Position numbers and translations under genes: made by a program
Part shown: piece by piece, positions 14,817 through 23,409 of the stretch
How positions within the stretch are numbered: the stretch's first letter is position 1
Layout of the letters: each line of letters begins with the position of its first letter
Source of the DNA: Geomesophilobacter sediminis
GTDB lineage: Bacteria > Desulfobacterota > Desulfuromonadia > Geobacterales > Geobacteraceae
Direction of reading: 5' to 3'
Assembly: GCF_016458275.1 (NCBI RefSeq)
Contig: NZ_JAEMHM010000015.1
Coordinates: forward strand, 62,001-126,000
Length of the DNA: 64,000 nucleotides
The notes under the pieces: generated by a model
Told to the model about the DNA's origin: nothing
Database searches by the model: none
Seen by the model: the letters and a program-made list of their open reading frames with translations, nothing else

Positions 14817-17264
14817 CTACCCCTTCTCTACCTTGACCTCGACCAGGTTGCAGTTCCCCTGGAGCAGTGCATTGGCGTTCAGGCTACGGAAGTGCGACGG
14901 GACGAAGAGCAGCCCCGGCTGCACCTTCTGGCTCACCTTGGCTGCGGCGGTGATCGATCCCCCGCCGGCGCTGACGCGGACGTTCGCGCCCTCGGTGATG
15001 CCGAGCGCGGTGGCGTCGGTCGGGTGCAGTTCCACATAGCCGCTCGCCGAGACGGTGAGGTTGTTCTCGGAGCGGGTGGTGGAGGTCCCGTTGTGGAAAC
15101 CGATCGGGCCTACCAGCATCTGGAACTTGGGCCGTGCCCCGGCGGCGGGCTTGGCGATCGGCGCGTAGGCGGCACCGGCCTTCACGGCGACTTTCTTGGT
15201 CAGTCCGTTGCCGGCTGCGGCATAGCCCGGAACGGCAACCGGGATTTCCTTGACCGGATCGATCGAGGAAGCCGGACCGGCAGCGATCCGGATCAGAAGC
15301 TCGCTCAGGATGGCGGCGTCGGCCTTGGCCTGGCCCGGAGGGTTGGAGGCCTTGTCGAAGCTCTGGACGCGGTTGTCGCCGCTGGTGAAGGTGCCGCTCT
15401 TCTCGGCCGGGGCCGCGGCCGGCAGGACCACGTGCGCCAGTTCGAGGAGATCGCTCTTGAAGATGTCCTGGACGATGAGGAGTTCCAGCTTGGCGAGCGC
15501 CTTGCGGATGCGGCCGTTTTCCGGGAAGGTGGTCGGGTCGCAACCCATCAGGTAGAGGGCCTTGATCGAGCCCTGCTCGATCCCCTGGATGATCCCCCAG
15601 AAGTCCTTGCCGTTGTCGGCGGGGGTGACCCCCATGTCGACCAGGCCGACGCTGTTGTTCTTGGCGTCGATCGGGAAGATGCCGCCACCCTGCTCGGTCG
15701 CGCTTCCGGTGAGGAGGGCGAGGTCGGCCAGGGCCGCTACTTTGTTCTTGGCGTCGCTGGCTCTCATCACGTCGGAACCGAAGAGGATGGTGACCCGGCT
15801 CTTGCCGGTGATCAGCCGTGCGGTATCGAGGAGGAGCTCTTCGGTCAGGCCGCTCGCGGTGGCAAGTTCGGCGAGCGACAGCGCCGCCAGGTCGGCCTTC
15901 ACGGTCGGATCGGGATCCAGGTTACCCACCTCGATGAGCGCCTTCATCAGGCCGTAGGTGACCTGCAGCTCGGTCCCCGGAGTGTACTTGAGGTGCGAGT
16001 TGGCGAACTTGCGGAGCTTCACGTCGCGCATGTTGACCAGAATCAGCTTGGCGTCGTTCTTGGTGGCCGCCTTGATGACCCGGTATTCGGCATTGGTCGC
16101 CTCGGCATTCAAATCGGTGCCGAAGACGATGATCGCTTCCGCGTTTTCGATGTCGTGCAGGTTCTTGCTGGCGCCGGTGAAGCCGAAGCGGTGCTGCAGC
16201 TGGGCCTGGGCCTGCGCAAAGCCAAGGCCGGCTTCGGAGTCGATGTTCCCGGTGCCGATCCCCTGGCGCATCAGCTTGGCGAAGAGGAAGCTCTCCTCGT
16301 TGCTCACCCTCGGGGAGCCGAGGCCGGCCACGGCGGCAGCGCCGTCACGCCCGACGATCTCTTTGAGCTTGGTCGCGGTGTGGGCAAAGGCGGTGTCCCA
16401 GTCGGTCGGGGCCAGCGAGCCGCCGCCGACGCGGAGCATCGGTGCGGTGAGGCGCTCCGGGGAGTTCAGGTAGCTGTAACCGAAACGGCCGTTGATGCAG
16501 AGGTTGCCGTTGTTGTAGGTGTGGTCCTCGCTGGTCACCCGCTCCACGATGCCGTTTCTGACGTGGTACTCGATCTGGCAGCCGGTGCCGCAGAAGGCGC
16601 AGACGCTCTGCACCCGGGTGAAGCTCCAGGGACGCCCGCGGAACTTGAAGGGCTTGGAGATCAGGGTGCCGGTCGGGCAGGCCCCGACGCAGTTGCCGCA
16701 GAACTCGCAGTTGAGCGGCTTGCCGTCGACGGTGTCGATGATGGTCGCCTCGCCGCGGTTCACGATGGCGATCGCGTCGCAGCCGACCACCTCGTGGTCC
16801 ACCTTGACGCATTTTTCGCAGAGGATGCAGCGGTTCGGGTCGCTTTCGATGAGCGGCCAGTCGTAGCGGATCTGGCGCCGCTCCAGAAGGGCGGAGTATT
16901 CCTGGCGGTTGACGCTCAGGTTGTAGCAGGAGTTCTGCAGGTCGCACTCGCCGCCGGCATCGCAGACCGGGCAGTCCAGCGGGTGGTTCACCAGCATCAG
17001 CTCCATCACCTTGCGGCGGATTTCCGCAAGGTTCGGCGACTGCGTGGTGACGTTGATCCCCTCCTTGACCGGCGTGTTGCATGCGGTCATGGTGCGGTCC
17101 ACCCCCTCGACCTCGACCGCGCAGACGCGGCACGCCCCGGTCGGGGATACCTTCTCCAGCCAGCAGAGAGTCGGGATAGTGATGCCGACTTTCGCCGCGG
17201 CATCGAGAATGGTGGTACCGGCTTCGACCTGCACGCTTTTGCCATCAATGGTTAAGCTGACCAT
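14817..17264 (-). CDS. sfrA: NuoG-like molybdopterin/iron-sulfur subunit, soluble Fe(III) reductase alpha (SfrA)
   Basis: 815 residues, about 87 kDa. The N-terminal [2Fe-2S] domain has Cys34, 45, 48 and 62. An HxxxCxxC-x5-C cluster motif follows (His94, Cys98, 101, 107), then two [4Fe-4S] motifs (CILCEKC near 145, CEFCGNCVGACP near 187) and the CAFCGTGC motif of the molybdopterin-oxidoreductase part, which fills the rest. This is the NuoG / formate-dehydrogenase-alpha plan. With the adjacent GltD-like subunit it matches SfrA of Geobacter sulfurreducens, where SfrAB reduces Fe(III) chelates with NADPH in vitro and is needed for normal acetate growth. It is second in the sfrB-sfrA operon, 65 bp after sfrB. 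Identification is by architecture and context. Confidence 0.85.
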   Translation of the reverse strand: MVSLTIDGKSVQVEAGTTILDAAAKVGITIPTLCWLEKVSPTGACRVCAVEVEGVDRTMTACNTPVKEGINVTTQSPNLAEIRRKVMELMLVNHPLDCPVCDAGGECDLQNSCYNLSVNRQEYSALLERRQIRYDWPLIESDPNRCILCEKCVKVDHEVVGCDAIAIVNRGEATIIDTVDGKPLNCEFCGNCVGACPTGTLISKPFKFRGRPWSFTRVQSVCAFCGTGCQIEYHVRNGIVERVTSEDHTYNNGNLCINGRFGYSYLNSPERLTAPMLRVGGGSLAPTDWDTAFAHTATKLKEIVGRDGAAAVAGLGSPRVSNEESFLFAKLMRQGIGTGNIDSEAGLGFAQAQAQLQHRFGFTGASKNLHDIENAEAIIVFGTDLNAEATNAEYRVIKAATKNDAKLILVNMRDVKLRKFANSHLKYTPGTELQVTYGLMKALIEVGNLDPDPTVKADLAALSLAELATASGLTEELLLDTARLITGKSRVTILFGSDVMRASDAKNKVAALADLALLTGSATEQGGGIFPIDAKNNSVGLVDMGVTPADNGKDFWGIIQGIEQGSIKALYLMGCDPTTFPENGRIRKALAKLELLIVQDIFKSDLLELAHVVLPAAAPAEKSGTFTSGDNRVQSFDKASNPPGQAKADAAILSELLIRIAAGPASSIDPVKEIPVAVPGYAAAGNGLTKKVAVKAGAAYAPIAKPAAGARPKFQMLVGPIGFHNGTSTTRSENNLTVSASGYVELHPTDATALGITEGANVRVSAGGGSITAAAKVSQKVQPGLLFVPSHFRSLNANALLQGNCNLVEVKVEKG

Positions 17265-17329
17265 AGAAAACCCTCAAATATTTCAGTTCTTGAAATGGAA
17301 TTGCACGGTGGGGCCAGGATTTTACCGCC

Positions 17330-19342
17330 CTATACAGCAACCATGGCGACGCGGTAGCAGCGGAGGCAACGTTCGGCCTCCCGGACCGCCTGGGAGTTCG
17401 CGAAGCCGAGCTCGACCTCGCAGTAGTTCCCCTTGCTCGCCCGCTCCTTGCCGTGGATTTCGGCCTGGTGCGCGCGGTGCGTGCCATCGAGCCAGGAGAC
17501 TTTTTCGTTCTTGTCGTAGACACCGAAGTAGCTGAGGATGTCTTCCATCCGCTCGTCGTCGGTGAGGTCCACGCCCTTCCCTTCCAGGTAGCGCGCGATC
17601 ACCTTGGCGGCACGGTGGCCGGAACCTACGCAGGCGACGACGGTGAGGGGGCCGATCTCGGCGTCACCGCCGGCGAAGACGCCGTCGCAGTCGGTGATCA
17701 GGGTACGGGAGAGCGGGTTGCCCATGCCGTCCTTGAGATCCTTGCCGTCGGCACCCTTCAGGGGGACGTACTTGGTGACGATGGTGCTCCACTTCGTGGT
17801 GTCGATGTTGAAATCGGCAGGGATGAAGGAGAGATCCGCATCCTGGCCGATGGCAGGGATGATGGTGTCGCACTCGATGATGAATTCGCTCCCCGGGACC
17901 GGCTCCGGCCGGCGGCGCCCGGAGGCATCCGGCTCGCCCATCTGCATCCGGATCAGTTCGACGCCGGTGACCTCGTTCTTCTCGTTGGCGACGACCCGGG
18001 TCGGGAGGACCTGGAACTCGAAGCGGACCCCTTCGGCATCGGCGCCGTCGACTTCCCAGACGTCCGCCGGCATCTCCTTGCGGGAACGGCGGTAGACGAG
18101 CACCGACTCCTCGGCCCCTTCACGCAGCGCCACGCGGACGCAGTCGATCGCGGTGTTGCCGCCGCCGACCACGAAGACCTTCTTGCCCATCCCGCTCGGC
18201 AGCCCGAGGTAGACGTTGCGCAAAAAGTCGATACCGCCGGTCAAAAAGCCCTTGTACCCCTTGTCCTCGCCTTCGACACCCATCGGCTTGGAGCGGTGCG
18301 CGCCCGGGGCGAGGAAGACCGCGTCGAACTTCTCCTTCAGCTCGGCCATGGAGATGTCCTTGCCGACGCGGGTGTTGTAGATGATCTCGACGCCCAGGGC
18401 GGCGATGATGTCGATGTCGCGCTGCAGGATGTGCCGCGGCATACGGTAGGGAGGAATCCCGACCGCGACCATGCCGCCGCCGATCGGAAGCGCTTCGTAG
18501 ATGGTTACCGGGTACCCTTCCAGGGCGAGGTAGTAGGCGGCGGCGAGCCCGGCGGGGCCGGCGCCGACCACGGCGACCTTCTTGTTCTTCTTCGGCTTGG
18601 GCTCCATCGGGGGGAGCATGCCGTGCTGCCATTCGTAGTCGGAGGCGCTCCGCTTGAGGACCATGATGTTGATCGGCTCGTCGACGTTGGTGCGGCGGCA
18701 GGCGGTCTCGCAGGGATGCGGACAGACGCGGCCGCAGACGGCGGGCAGCGGCATCGAGTCGCGGATCGCGTCGAGCGAGTCGTCGTAGCGGTAGTTCTTC
18801 ACCGCCTCGATGTAGCGCGGGATGTCGATGTGCGCCGGGCACTTGTCCATGCAGGGCGCGGTGTACTTGTCGATGTAGGCGTACTCCCTCGACAGGCTCT
18901 TCGCGCCGCGGATGTAATTGATGAAGGCGTCGCGGTAGTGGGTCACCGCGTCAAGCACCGGCACCGCCGAACTGGGGCACAGGGTGCACTTGCAGTTCTG
19001 GAGCAGCCCCGACAGATCGGTCAGGGTGTCCAAAAGCGCCTCGGTCCCGCGCCCTTCGACGATGGCGAGGAGCGCGTCCATCATGACGCGGGTCCCCTTC
19101 TTCCCCGGGGTGCAGCGGCCGCAGACGTATTGGGTCTGCACCCGCTTCATGTACTCGGCGACCATGGCCGGAACGTCCACATCCTTGTTGTAGACGATGA
19201 GCCCGTCCCAACCGATGAAGGCGGAAAGGGGACGCTCGCCATCGTAGGTGACGGGAAGCTTGAAGGAAGCCGGCTTGGCCTCGCCCCCCTTGCGATTGTC
19301 GATTATGTTCCTGCCCCAGCTGGAAAAGACCACCTCAGCCAC
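17330..19342 (-). CDS. sfrB: NuoF/GltD-like flavoprotein, soluble Fe(III) reductase beta (SfrB)
   Basis: 670 residues. Residues about 60-160 resemble the C-terminal cluster domain of NuoF (CGRCTPGKKGT, then NCKCTLC). Residues about 170-240 carry the GltD-type Fe-S motif (CMDKCPAHIDIP, CGRVCPHPCETACRR). Then come an FAD Rossmann motif (VAVVGAGPAGLAAAYYLA near 255) and an NADPH motif (VFVVGGGNTAIDCVRVALRE near 400). It should oxidise NADPH and pass electrons to SfrA. The usual third Cys of the NuoF CxxCxxC motif is Gly here, while three Cys sit in the later segment, so cluster ligation may differ from NuoF. First gene of the operon, with a good sigma-70-type promoter 84-112 bp upstream. Confidence 0.85.
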   Translation of the reverse strand: MAEVVFSSWGRNIIDNRKGGEAKPASFKLPVTYDGERPLSAFIGWDGLIVYNKDVDVPAMVAEYMKRVQTQYVCGRCTPGKKGTRVMMDALLAIVEGRGTEALLDTLTDLSGLLQNCKCTLCPSSAVPVLDAVTHYRDAFINYIRGAKSLSREYAYIDKYTAPCMDKCPAHIDIPRYIEAVKNYRYDDSLDAIRDSMPLPAVCGRVCPHPCETACRRTNVDEPINIMVLKRSASDYEWQHGMLPPMEPKPKKNKKVAVVGAGPAGLAAAYYLALEGYPVTIYEALPIGGGMVAVGIPPYRMPRHILQRDIDIIAALGVEIIYNTRVGKDISMAELKEKFDAVFLAPGAHRSKPMGVEGEDKGYKGFLTGGIDFLRNVYLGLPSGMGKKVFVVGGGNTAIDCVRVALREGAEESVLVYRRSRKEMPADVWEVDGADAEGVRFEFQVLPTRVVANEKNEVTGVELIRMQMGEPDASGRRRPEPVPGSEFIIECDTIIPAIGQDADLSFIPADFNIDTTKWSTIVTKYVPLKGADGKDLKDGMGNPLSRTLITDCDGVFAGGDAEIGPLTVVACVGSGHRAAKVIARYLEGKGVDLTDDERMEDILSYFGVYDKNEKVSWLDGTHRAHQAEIHGKERASKGNYCEVELGFANSQAVREAERCLRCYRVAMVAV

Positions 19343-19425
19343 AGTTGCCTCCGGAATAACTAGAAAATGCGCCTTTGAGACCGGCTAAATACTTGCATTT
19401 ACTGTGAAAGACATCACTCACAAAT

Positions 19426-19454
19426 TGTATACAGTATCCACTTTATTATCACAA
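19426..19454 (-). promoter_or_regulatory. Sigma-70-type promoter of sfrBA
   Basis: On the minus strand TTGTGA (-35, 19454-19449), a 17-bp spacer and TATACA (-10, 19431-19426). The -10 region overlaps GTATAC and the neighbouring GGATACTGTATAC, a possible operator. Transcription would begin about 75 bp before the sfrB start. Confidence 0.55.
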
Positions 19455-19680
19455 CGCTTCTAGCGAATCAAGCTAAAAATGCCCGAGAAAAGGCGTTTCC
19501 CGGCCATATTTCTGGCCTTTTACGCCCCCTTTTCCCCCTTCCGGGCACCGGGCCGCCACCCCCTCCCTGCCGCGCCCATCGGGGCTCGCGCCTCGCATTT
19601 TTTGCAGATTGACTCATTTTTTTCTAAGATATGCCGATAAGAGATGACAGACAGGGATTGTCAGGTTTCCGGAGGGGAAC

Positions 19681-21324
19681 ATGGAAACAGTTGGAATGGA
19701 AGACAGCGGAATTGCCCTTAAGGTTGGCGACGACGGCCACACCCTGGTGGCGACCTACACCCCGGCCCCGGGACGGTCGCTGAACCGCGGCGTTTTGGTC
19801 GCGGCGCTCAAGACCCAGGGGTACGCCGAGTGGCTGCTCAAGGACGAGGCGGTCGAGGGGCTGTTGCGCAAGGGACGTGCCGCAGCGATCGGCTTTTCCA
19901 TGGAGATCGGGGAGAAGGTCGACGGCACCTTGAGCGTGGAGGTTTCCAGCGACCGGATGGAGGCGTGGCTTACCGCCACCCCCTCCCACGGCGGCAAGAA
20001 ATTCGACGAGGCGGCGATCACGAGCCTTTTGATGGAGCACGGGGTGGTCTTCGGCATCGACATGGCGCAGGTGGCCCAGGTGGCCCAGACCGGCCAGGCG
20101 AACCACGTGGTGATCGCCCGCGGGATCGCGCCGGTACCCGGCGAGGACAGCCAGTTCGTCAGCCTGATTCCGGAGATGGCGGAACAGGCGCCGCAGCTCA
20201 AGGAGGGGGACACCGCCGACTACCGCAACCTGGGGGGGATCGTCTCCGTCTCTTTGGGCGACCCGCTGATGCGCCGCACCCGCCCCACCCCCGGCATCCC
20301 GGGACGGGACGTGACCGGGCGCGAGCTCCCCACCGAGGACGGCGTGGAGCTTCCCTTCGCGGAGGACATGCCTGGGGTCGCCTGCGACCTGCACGACTCC
20401 GACCTCCTCATCGCGGCCATCTCCGGGTACCCGGTCGCCCTTCCCAACGGCGCCACCGTCGATCCGGTGTTCCGGGTGAAACGGGTGGACCTCTCCACCG
20501 GCAACCTCCATTTCAAGGGGTCTTTGGAGATCGAGGGGGACGTCTGCGAGGGGATGGCGGTGACCGCTACCGAGGCGATCACCGTGGGGGGGATCGTCGA
20601 GGCGGCGCGCCTGGATGCGGGGGGCGACATCGAGGTCAAGGGCGGGGTGATCGGGCACGGCAAGCTGAGCTTGAACGACGCCGAAAGCTGGAAGGATGCC
20701 GCCCAGCTCAAGGCCGGGGGCTCGATCACGGTCCAGTTCGCCGAAAACGCCGTGATCCAGGCCGAAGGGGACATATTCATCAAGGAGCTCGCCATGCAGA
20801 GCGAGCTCACCTCCGGCGCCGCGATCCACGTCGGGGAATCGGGGAGCCGCAAGGGGCATCTGATCGGCGGGCTGAGCCGCGCGGCAAGCCTCGTCGAGGC
20901 GATCGTTCTCGGCTCGCTGGCCGGCGTTCCCACCGTGGTGGAGGTCGGGGTGGACCCGGCGCTCAACCAGAAGATCGAATACGTGCGCGAGACCCTCTCC
21001 GAGAAGGAGCGGCTCATGGAGGAGCTGGAGAAGACCCTGGCCTACGTGAAGGAAAACCCGGGAAGCATGGAACCCGGGCTCTTGCGGGTAAAGGAAAAGG
21101 TCCACACCAAGTACGAATCGGAGATCACCGAGCTCACCGCCGAGCTGAAGCGGCTTTTGAAGCGGATGGAGGTGAACGCTCAGGCCAAGGTGGTCGTGGA
21201 GCGGGATGCCTTCATCGGGGTGCAGGTCCGGATCGGCTCAAGCCGCCTGCTCGTCGAAGAGGACCAGATGCGCCCCATGTTCGTCCTCGGTCCCGACGGG
21301 GTGGAGGTGCACAGCCGCAGCTAA
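19681..21324 (+). CDS. FapA-type (DUF342) protein
   Basis: 547 residues without signal peptide. The central part (about 150-400) has the DUF342/FapA pattern: GTPGRDVTGRELP-like GIPGRDVTGRELPTEDGVEL, then glycine-rich beta-helix turns such as LHFKGSLEIEGDVCEGMAV, AGGDIEVKGGVIGHGKL and AGGSITVQFAENAVIQAEGD. A coiled-coil stretch follows at about 435-500 (EKERLMEELEKTLAYV). FapA domains are polymerising or surface-related and occur with flagellar assembly and polar proteins; the role here is unknown. GGAGG 6 bases before the ATG. Divergent from sfrB. The 294 bp to coaE contain a GGCGCAGCATCCTGCGCC palindrome and no gene. Confidence 0.82.
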   Translation: METVGMEDSGIALKVGDDGHTLVATYTPAPGRSLNRGVLVAALKTQGYAEWLLKDEAVEGLLRKGRAAAIGFSMEIGEKVDGTLSVEVSSDRMEAWLTATPSHGGKKFDEAAITSLLMEHGVVFGIDMAQVAQVAQTGQANHVVIARGIAPVPGEDSQFVSLIPEMAEQAPQLKEGDTADYRNLGGIVSVSLGDPLMRRTRPTPGIPGRDVTGRELPTEDGVELPFAEDMPGVACDLHDSDLLIAAISGYPVALPNGATVDPVFRVKRVDLSTGNLHFKGSLEIEGDVCEGMAVTATEAITVGGIVEAARLDAGGDIEVKGGVIGHGKLSLNDAESWKDAAQLKAGGSITVQFAENAVIQAEGDIFIKELAMQSELTSGAAIHVGESGSRKGHLIGGLSRAASLVEAIVLGSLAGVPTVVEVGVDPALNQKIEYVRETLSEKERLMEELEKTLAYVKENPGSMEPGLLRVKEKVHTKYESEITELTAELKRLLKRMEVNAQAKVVVERDAFIGVQVRIGSSRLLVEEDQMRPMFVLGPDGVEVHSRS

Positions 21325-21618
21325 GGGGGGCCGCCTTTTATGAGATCGACGGCACCTGCGCCGGCCGTGCCGCGGATTTTCTTTCCGCCGGCATTGAGCC
21401 GGCGTTGATTTTCCGGTACCATGCCGTCTCCGAGGCCGACCGTTGGGAAGCCGGGCGGCCCAGGGGCAGTCTTTTCAGACTTCATCGTACTTGCGGGCGC
21501 AGCATCCTGCGCCCTACGGGTGGTGGGGGCGGCGCAGTGGGAAGGACCCGCGCCCTCATATACTTTATAGTGAATCGGCGTCCCTTCGTCGGGGGCATCA
21601 AGCAAGGAGGAACGATTC

Positions 21619-22227
21619 GTGCGCATCATCGGGCTCACCGGGGGGATCGCCTCGGGTAAAACAACGGTCGCGAGGCTTTTCGAGGAACTCGGGGCGGCGG
21701 TGGTGGACGCGGACCAGTTGGCCCGGGATGTGGTGTGCCCGGGGGAAGAGGCTTACCAGGCCATCGTCGCCACCTTCGGGGACCAGATCCTCCAGGGGGA
21801 CGGGACCCTGAACCGGGCCGCCCTCGGCGCCATCGTCTTTGCCGACCCGGCGGCGCGCCGCACCCTGGAGGGGATCACCCACCCCGCCATCGCCCAGCAG
21901 GCCCAAAAGCGCCTGGCCGCGCTGCGCGCCGCTGGGCACCGAATCGTTTTCTACGTGGCGCCGCTTCTGATCGAGGCGGGGGTGACCTCGCGGGTGGACG
22001 AGGTCTGGGTGGTGTACCTGGACCGGGAAACCCAGCTGCGCCGGCTCATGGCCCGCGATGGGCTCAGCCGGGAAGCGGCACAGCAGCGGATCGACTCGCA
22101 GATGTCCATGGAGGAGAAGCGGCGCTACGGCAAGGTGGTGATCGACAACTCGGGAGATTTGGCCGCGCTTAAGGAGCAGGTGCTTAGAATCTGGCGGGAG
22201 GAAGTGGAGATGAGCGTCTCCTGGTAA
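21619..22227 (+). CDS. coaE: Dephospho-CoA kinase
   Basis: 202 residues, the normal CoaE length. The P-loop GLTGGIASGKTT (5-16), VVDADQLARDVV, the LEGITHPAI segment and the lid GLSREAAQQRIDSQMSMEEK are all present. It phosphorylates dephospho-CoA at the ribose 3'-OH, the last step of coenzyme A synthesis, in the cytoplasm. The start is GTG with AAGGAGG 8 bases upstream. Monocistronic as far as the sequence shows: a bidirectional terminator follows. Confidence 0.96.
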   Translation: MRIIGLTGGIASGKTTVARLFEELGAAVVDADQLARDVVCPGEEAYQAIVATFGDQILQGDGTLNRAALGAIVFADPAARRTLEGITHPAIAQQAQKRLAALRAAGHRIVFYVAPLLIEAGVTSRVDEVWVVYLDRETQLRRLMARDGLSREAAQQRIDSQMSMEEKRRYGKVVIDNSGDLAALKEQVLRIWREEVEMSVSW

Positions 22228-22281
22228 TTCGGGGACCGATCCGACCGATCGGGCGGATCCGACGGATCAGGATGACAAAGA

Positions 22282-22315
22282 AGAAAGCCCCGCCAAGTTC
22301 CCGGCGGGGCTTTCT
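22282..22315. terminator. Bidirectional terminator between coaE and iclR-type gene
   Basis: AGAAAGCCCCGCC-aagttccc-GGCGGGGCTTTCT, a 13-bp perfect stem with A and T flanks. It serves both convergent genes. Confidence 0.85.
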
Positions 22316-22337
22316 ATGTATTATCGCAGGCTGCCTA

Positions 22338-23120
22338 CTATTTGTGGTAGCCGAGCTTGTGGGAGATCTCCTCGCCGGCCTTGACCACCAGCGGAATCAG
22401 CTCTTTCTCCAGCCGCTCGTCGGAAAAACGCATCGACGGGCCGGAGATGCTCACCGCACCGATGATCCGGCGGGTGTAATCACGGATCGGGGCGCCGACG
22501 CATTTCACCCCGACGTCCATCTCCTCGTCGTCGATCGCATAGCCGCGGTCGGCGACCAGACGCAGGTGCTTTTTCAGCTCTTCCCGCTCAACCATGGTCT
22601 TCGGGGTGTAGCGCTTCATCTCGCGGGCCGGGAGGTAGTTTTCCAGCTCCTCGTCGGTCATGTACGCGATCTGCACCTTGCCGGCGGCGGTGCAGTACGC
22701 CGGCAGCCGCGCCCCGACCCTGGGCACCACCCGCACCGTCAGGTCGGTCTCGACGACGTCGAGGTAGACGATGTGGGAGTCCTTGAGGATCGCGACGTAG
22801 GTGGTCTCGTTGCACTCTTTTACCAGCCCTTCGATCACCGGGCGGGACTGGCGCAAAAGCCCCATCTGCTTGATGAAGGTCTGACCGAGCTCCAGGGTCT
22901 TAAGACCGAGGCGGTAGTTCTCGGTCACCCGGTTCTGTTCTATGTAGTTGCGCGACTCCAGCGTCGCCAGGAGCCGGAACACGTTGTTCTTGTGCAGCTT
23001 GAGGCGCTTGCTCAGCTCGGTTACCCCGAGTTCGTCAACCTCATCGTGAAACTGCTCGAGAAGGTCAAGCGCGTGCGAAACGGCCTGGATGATGTATTCG
23101 GATTTTTCTTTTTTCGCCAT
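22338..23120 (-). CDS. IclR-family transcriptional regulator
   Basis: 260 residues from the preferred ATG at 23120, which has AGGTG upstream; a GTG three codons earlier is possible. Residues about 12-75 form the winged helix (QAVSHALDLLEQF, VTELSKRLKLHKNNVFRLLA, RNYIEQNRVTENYRLG). The remainder is the IclR effector domain (RVVPRVGARLPAYCTAAGKV, GYAIDDEEMDVGVKCVGAPI). Its position near sfrAB recalls GSU0514 of G. sulfurreducens, an IclR regulator reported to repress succinyl-CoA synthetase genes and affect growth on lactate. Orthology is inferred from memory of gene order. It is transcribed divergently from the kinase gene, and inverted repeats lie between them. Confidence 0.9.
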   Translation of the reverse strand: MAKKEKSEYIIQAVSHALDLLEQFHDEVDELGVTELSKRLKLHKNNVFRLLATLESRNYIEQNRVTENYRLGLKTLELGQTFIKQMGLLRQSRPVIEGLVKECNETTYVAILKDSHIVYLDVVETDLTVRVVPRVGARLPAYCTAAGKVQIAYMTDEELENYLPAREMKRYTPKTMVEREELKKHLRLVADRGYAIDDEEMDVGVKCVGAPIRDYTRRIIGAVSISGPSMRFSDERLEKELIPLVVKAGEEISHKLGYHK

Positions 23121-23161
23121 GGGCTGCACCTGTGCTTTGGTTTTGAAAGTACCAAACGGTT

Positions 23162-23325
23162 TAATTAGGCTTTTTGCTATTCCATGTCAAGGGAAATAAT
23201 CTCTTGATAAAACGTTTTAATCTTTGTACACTGCACCGACCCCAAACAGGGGTTGGTACGGGAGCGGCGGAAAAAAGCCATCATTCCGGCCCCTTAAAAT
23301 GTTATACCAACGATAAAATATCGTT
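23162..23325. promoter_or_regulatory. Divergent promoter region with two inverted repeats
   Basis: Forward promoter: TTGATA (23204-23209), a 17-bp spacer and TACACT (23227-23232), reading to the kinase gene. Reverse: a perfect TTGACA -35 (23190-23185) with a weak TAATTA -10 (23167-23162), reading to the IclR gene. The inverted repeat ACCGACCCC-aaaca-GGGGTTGGT (23235-23257) sits at the expected forward start site, and a perfect AACGATA-aaa-TATCGTT lies at 23309-23325. Both are candidate operators, perhaps for the IclR protein itself. Confidence 0.5.
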
Positions 23326-23409
23326 CTATAAATGTCAAGTCTGAAAAACCTCTAAAACGGTTGATTTCGGGAATAAAACACCCGAGCGGATTAGATTCAC
23401 GGGGAGCGC

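Noticed and set aside
14892-17255. Long open frame antisense to sfrA (and similar ones antisense to sfrB, ppdK, glyS and the FapA gene)
   Set aside because: High third-position GC in the real genes leaves the complementary frames free of stops; translations are low-complexity with no start signals.
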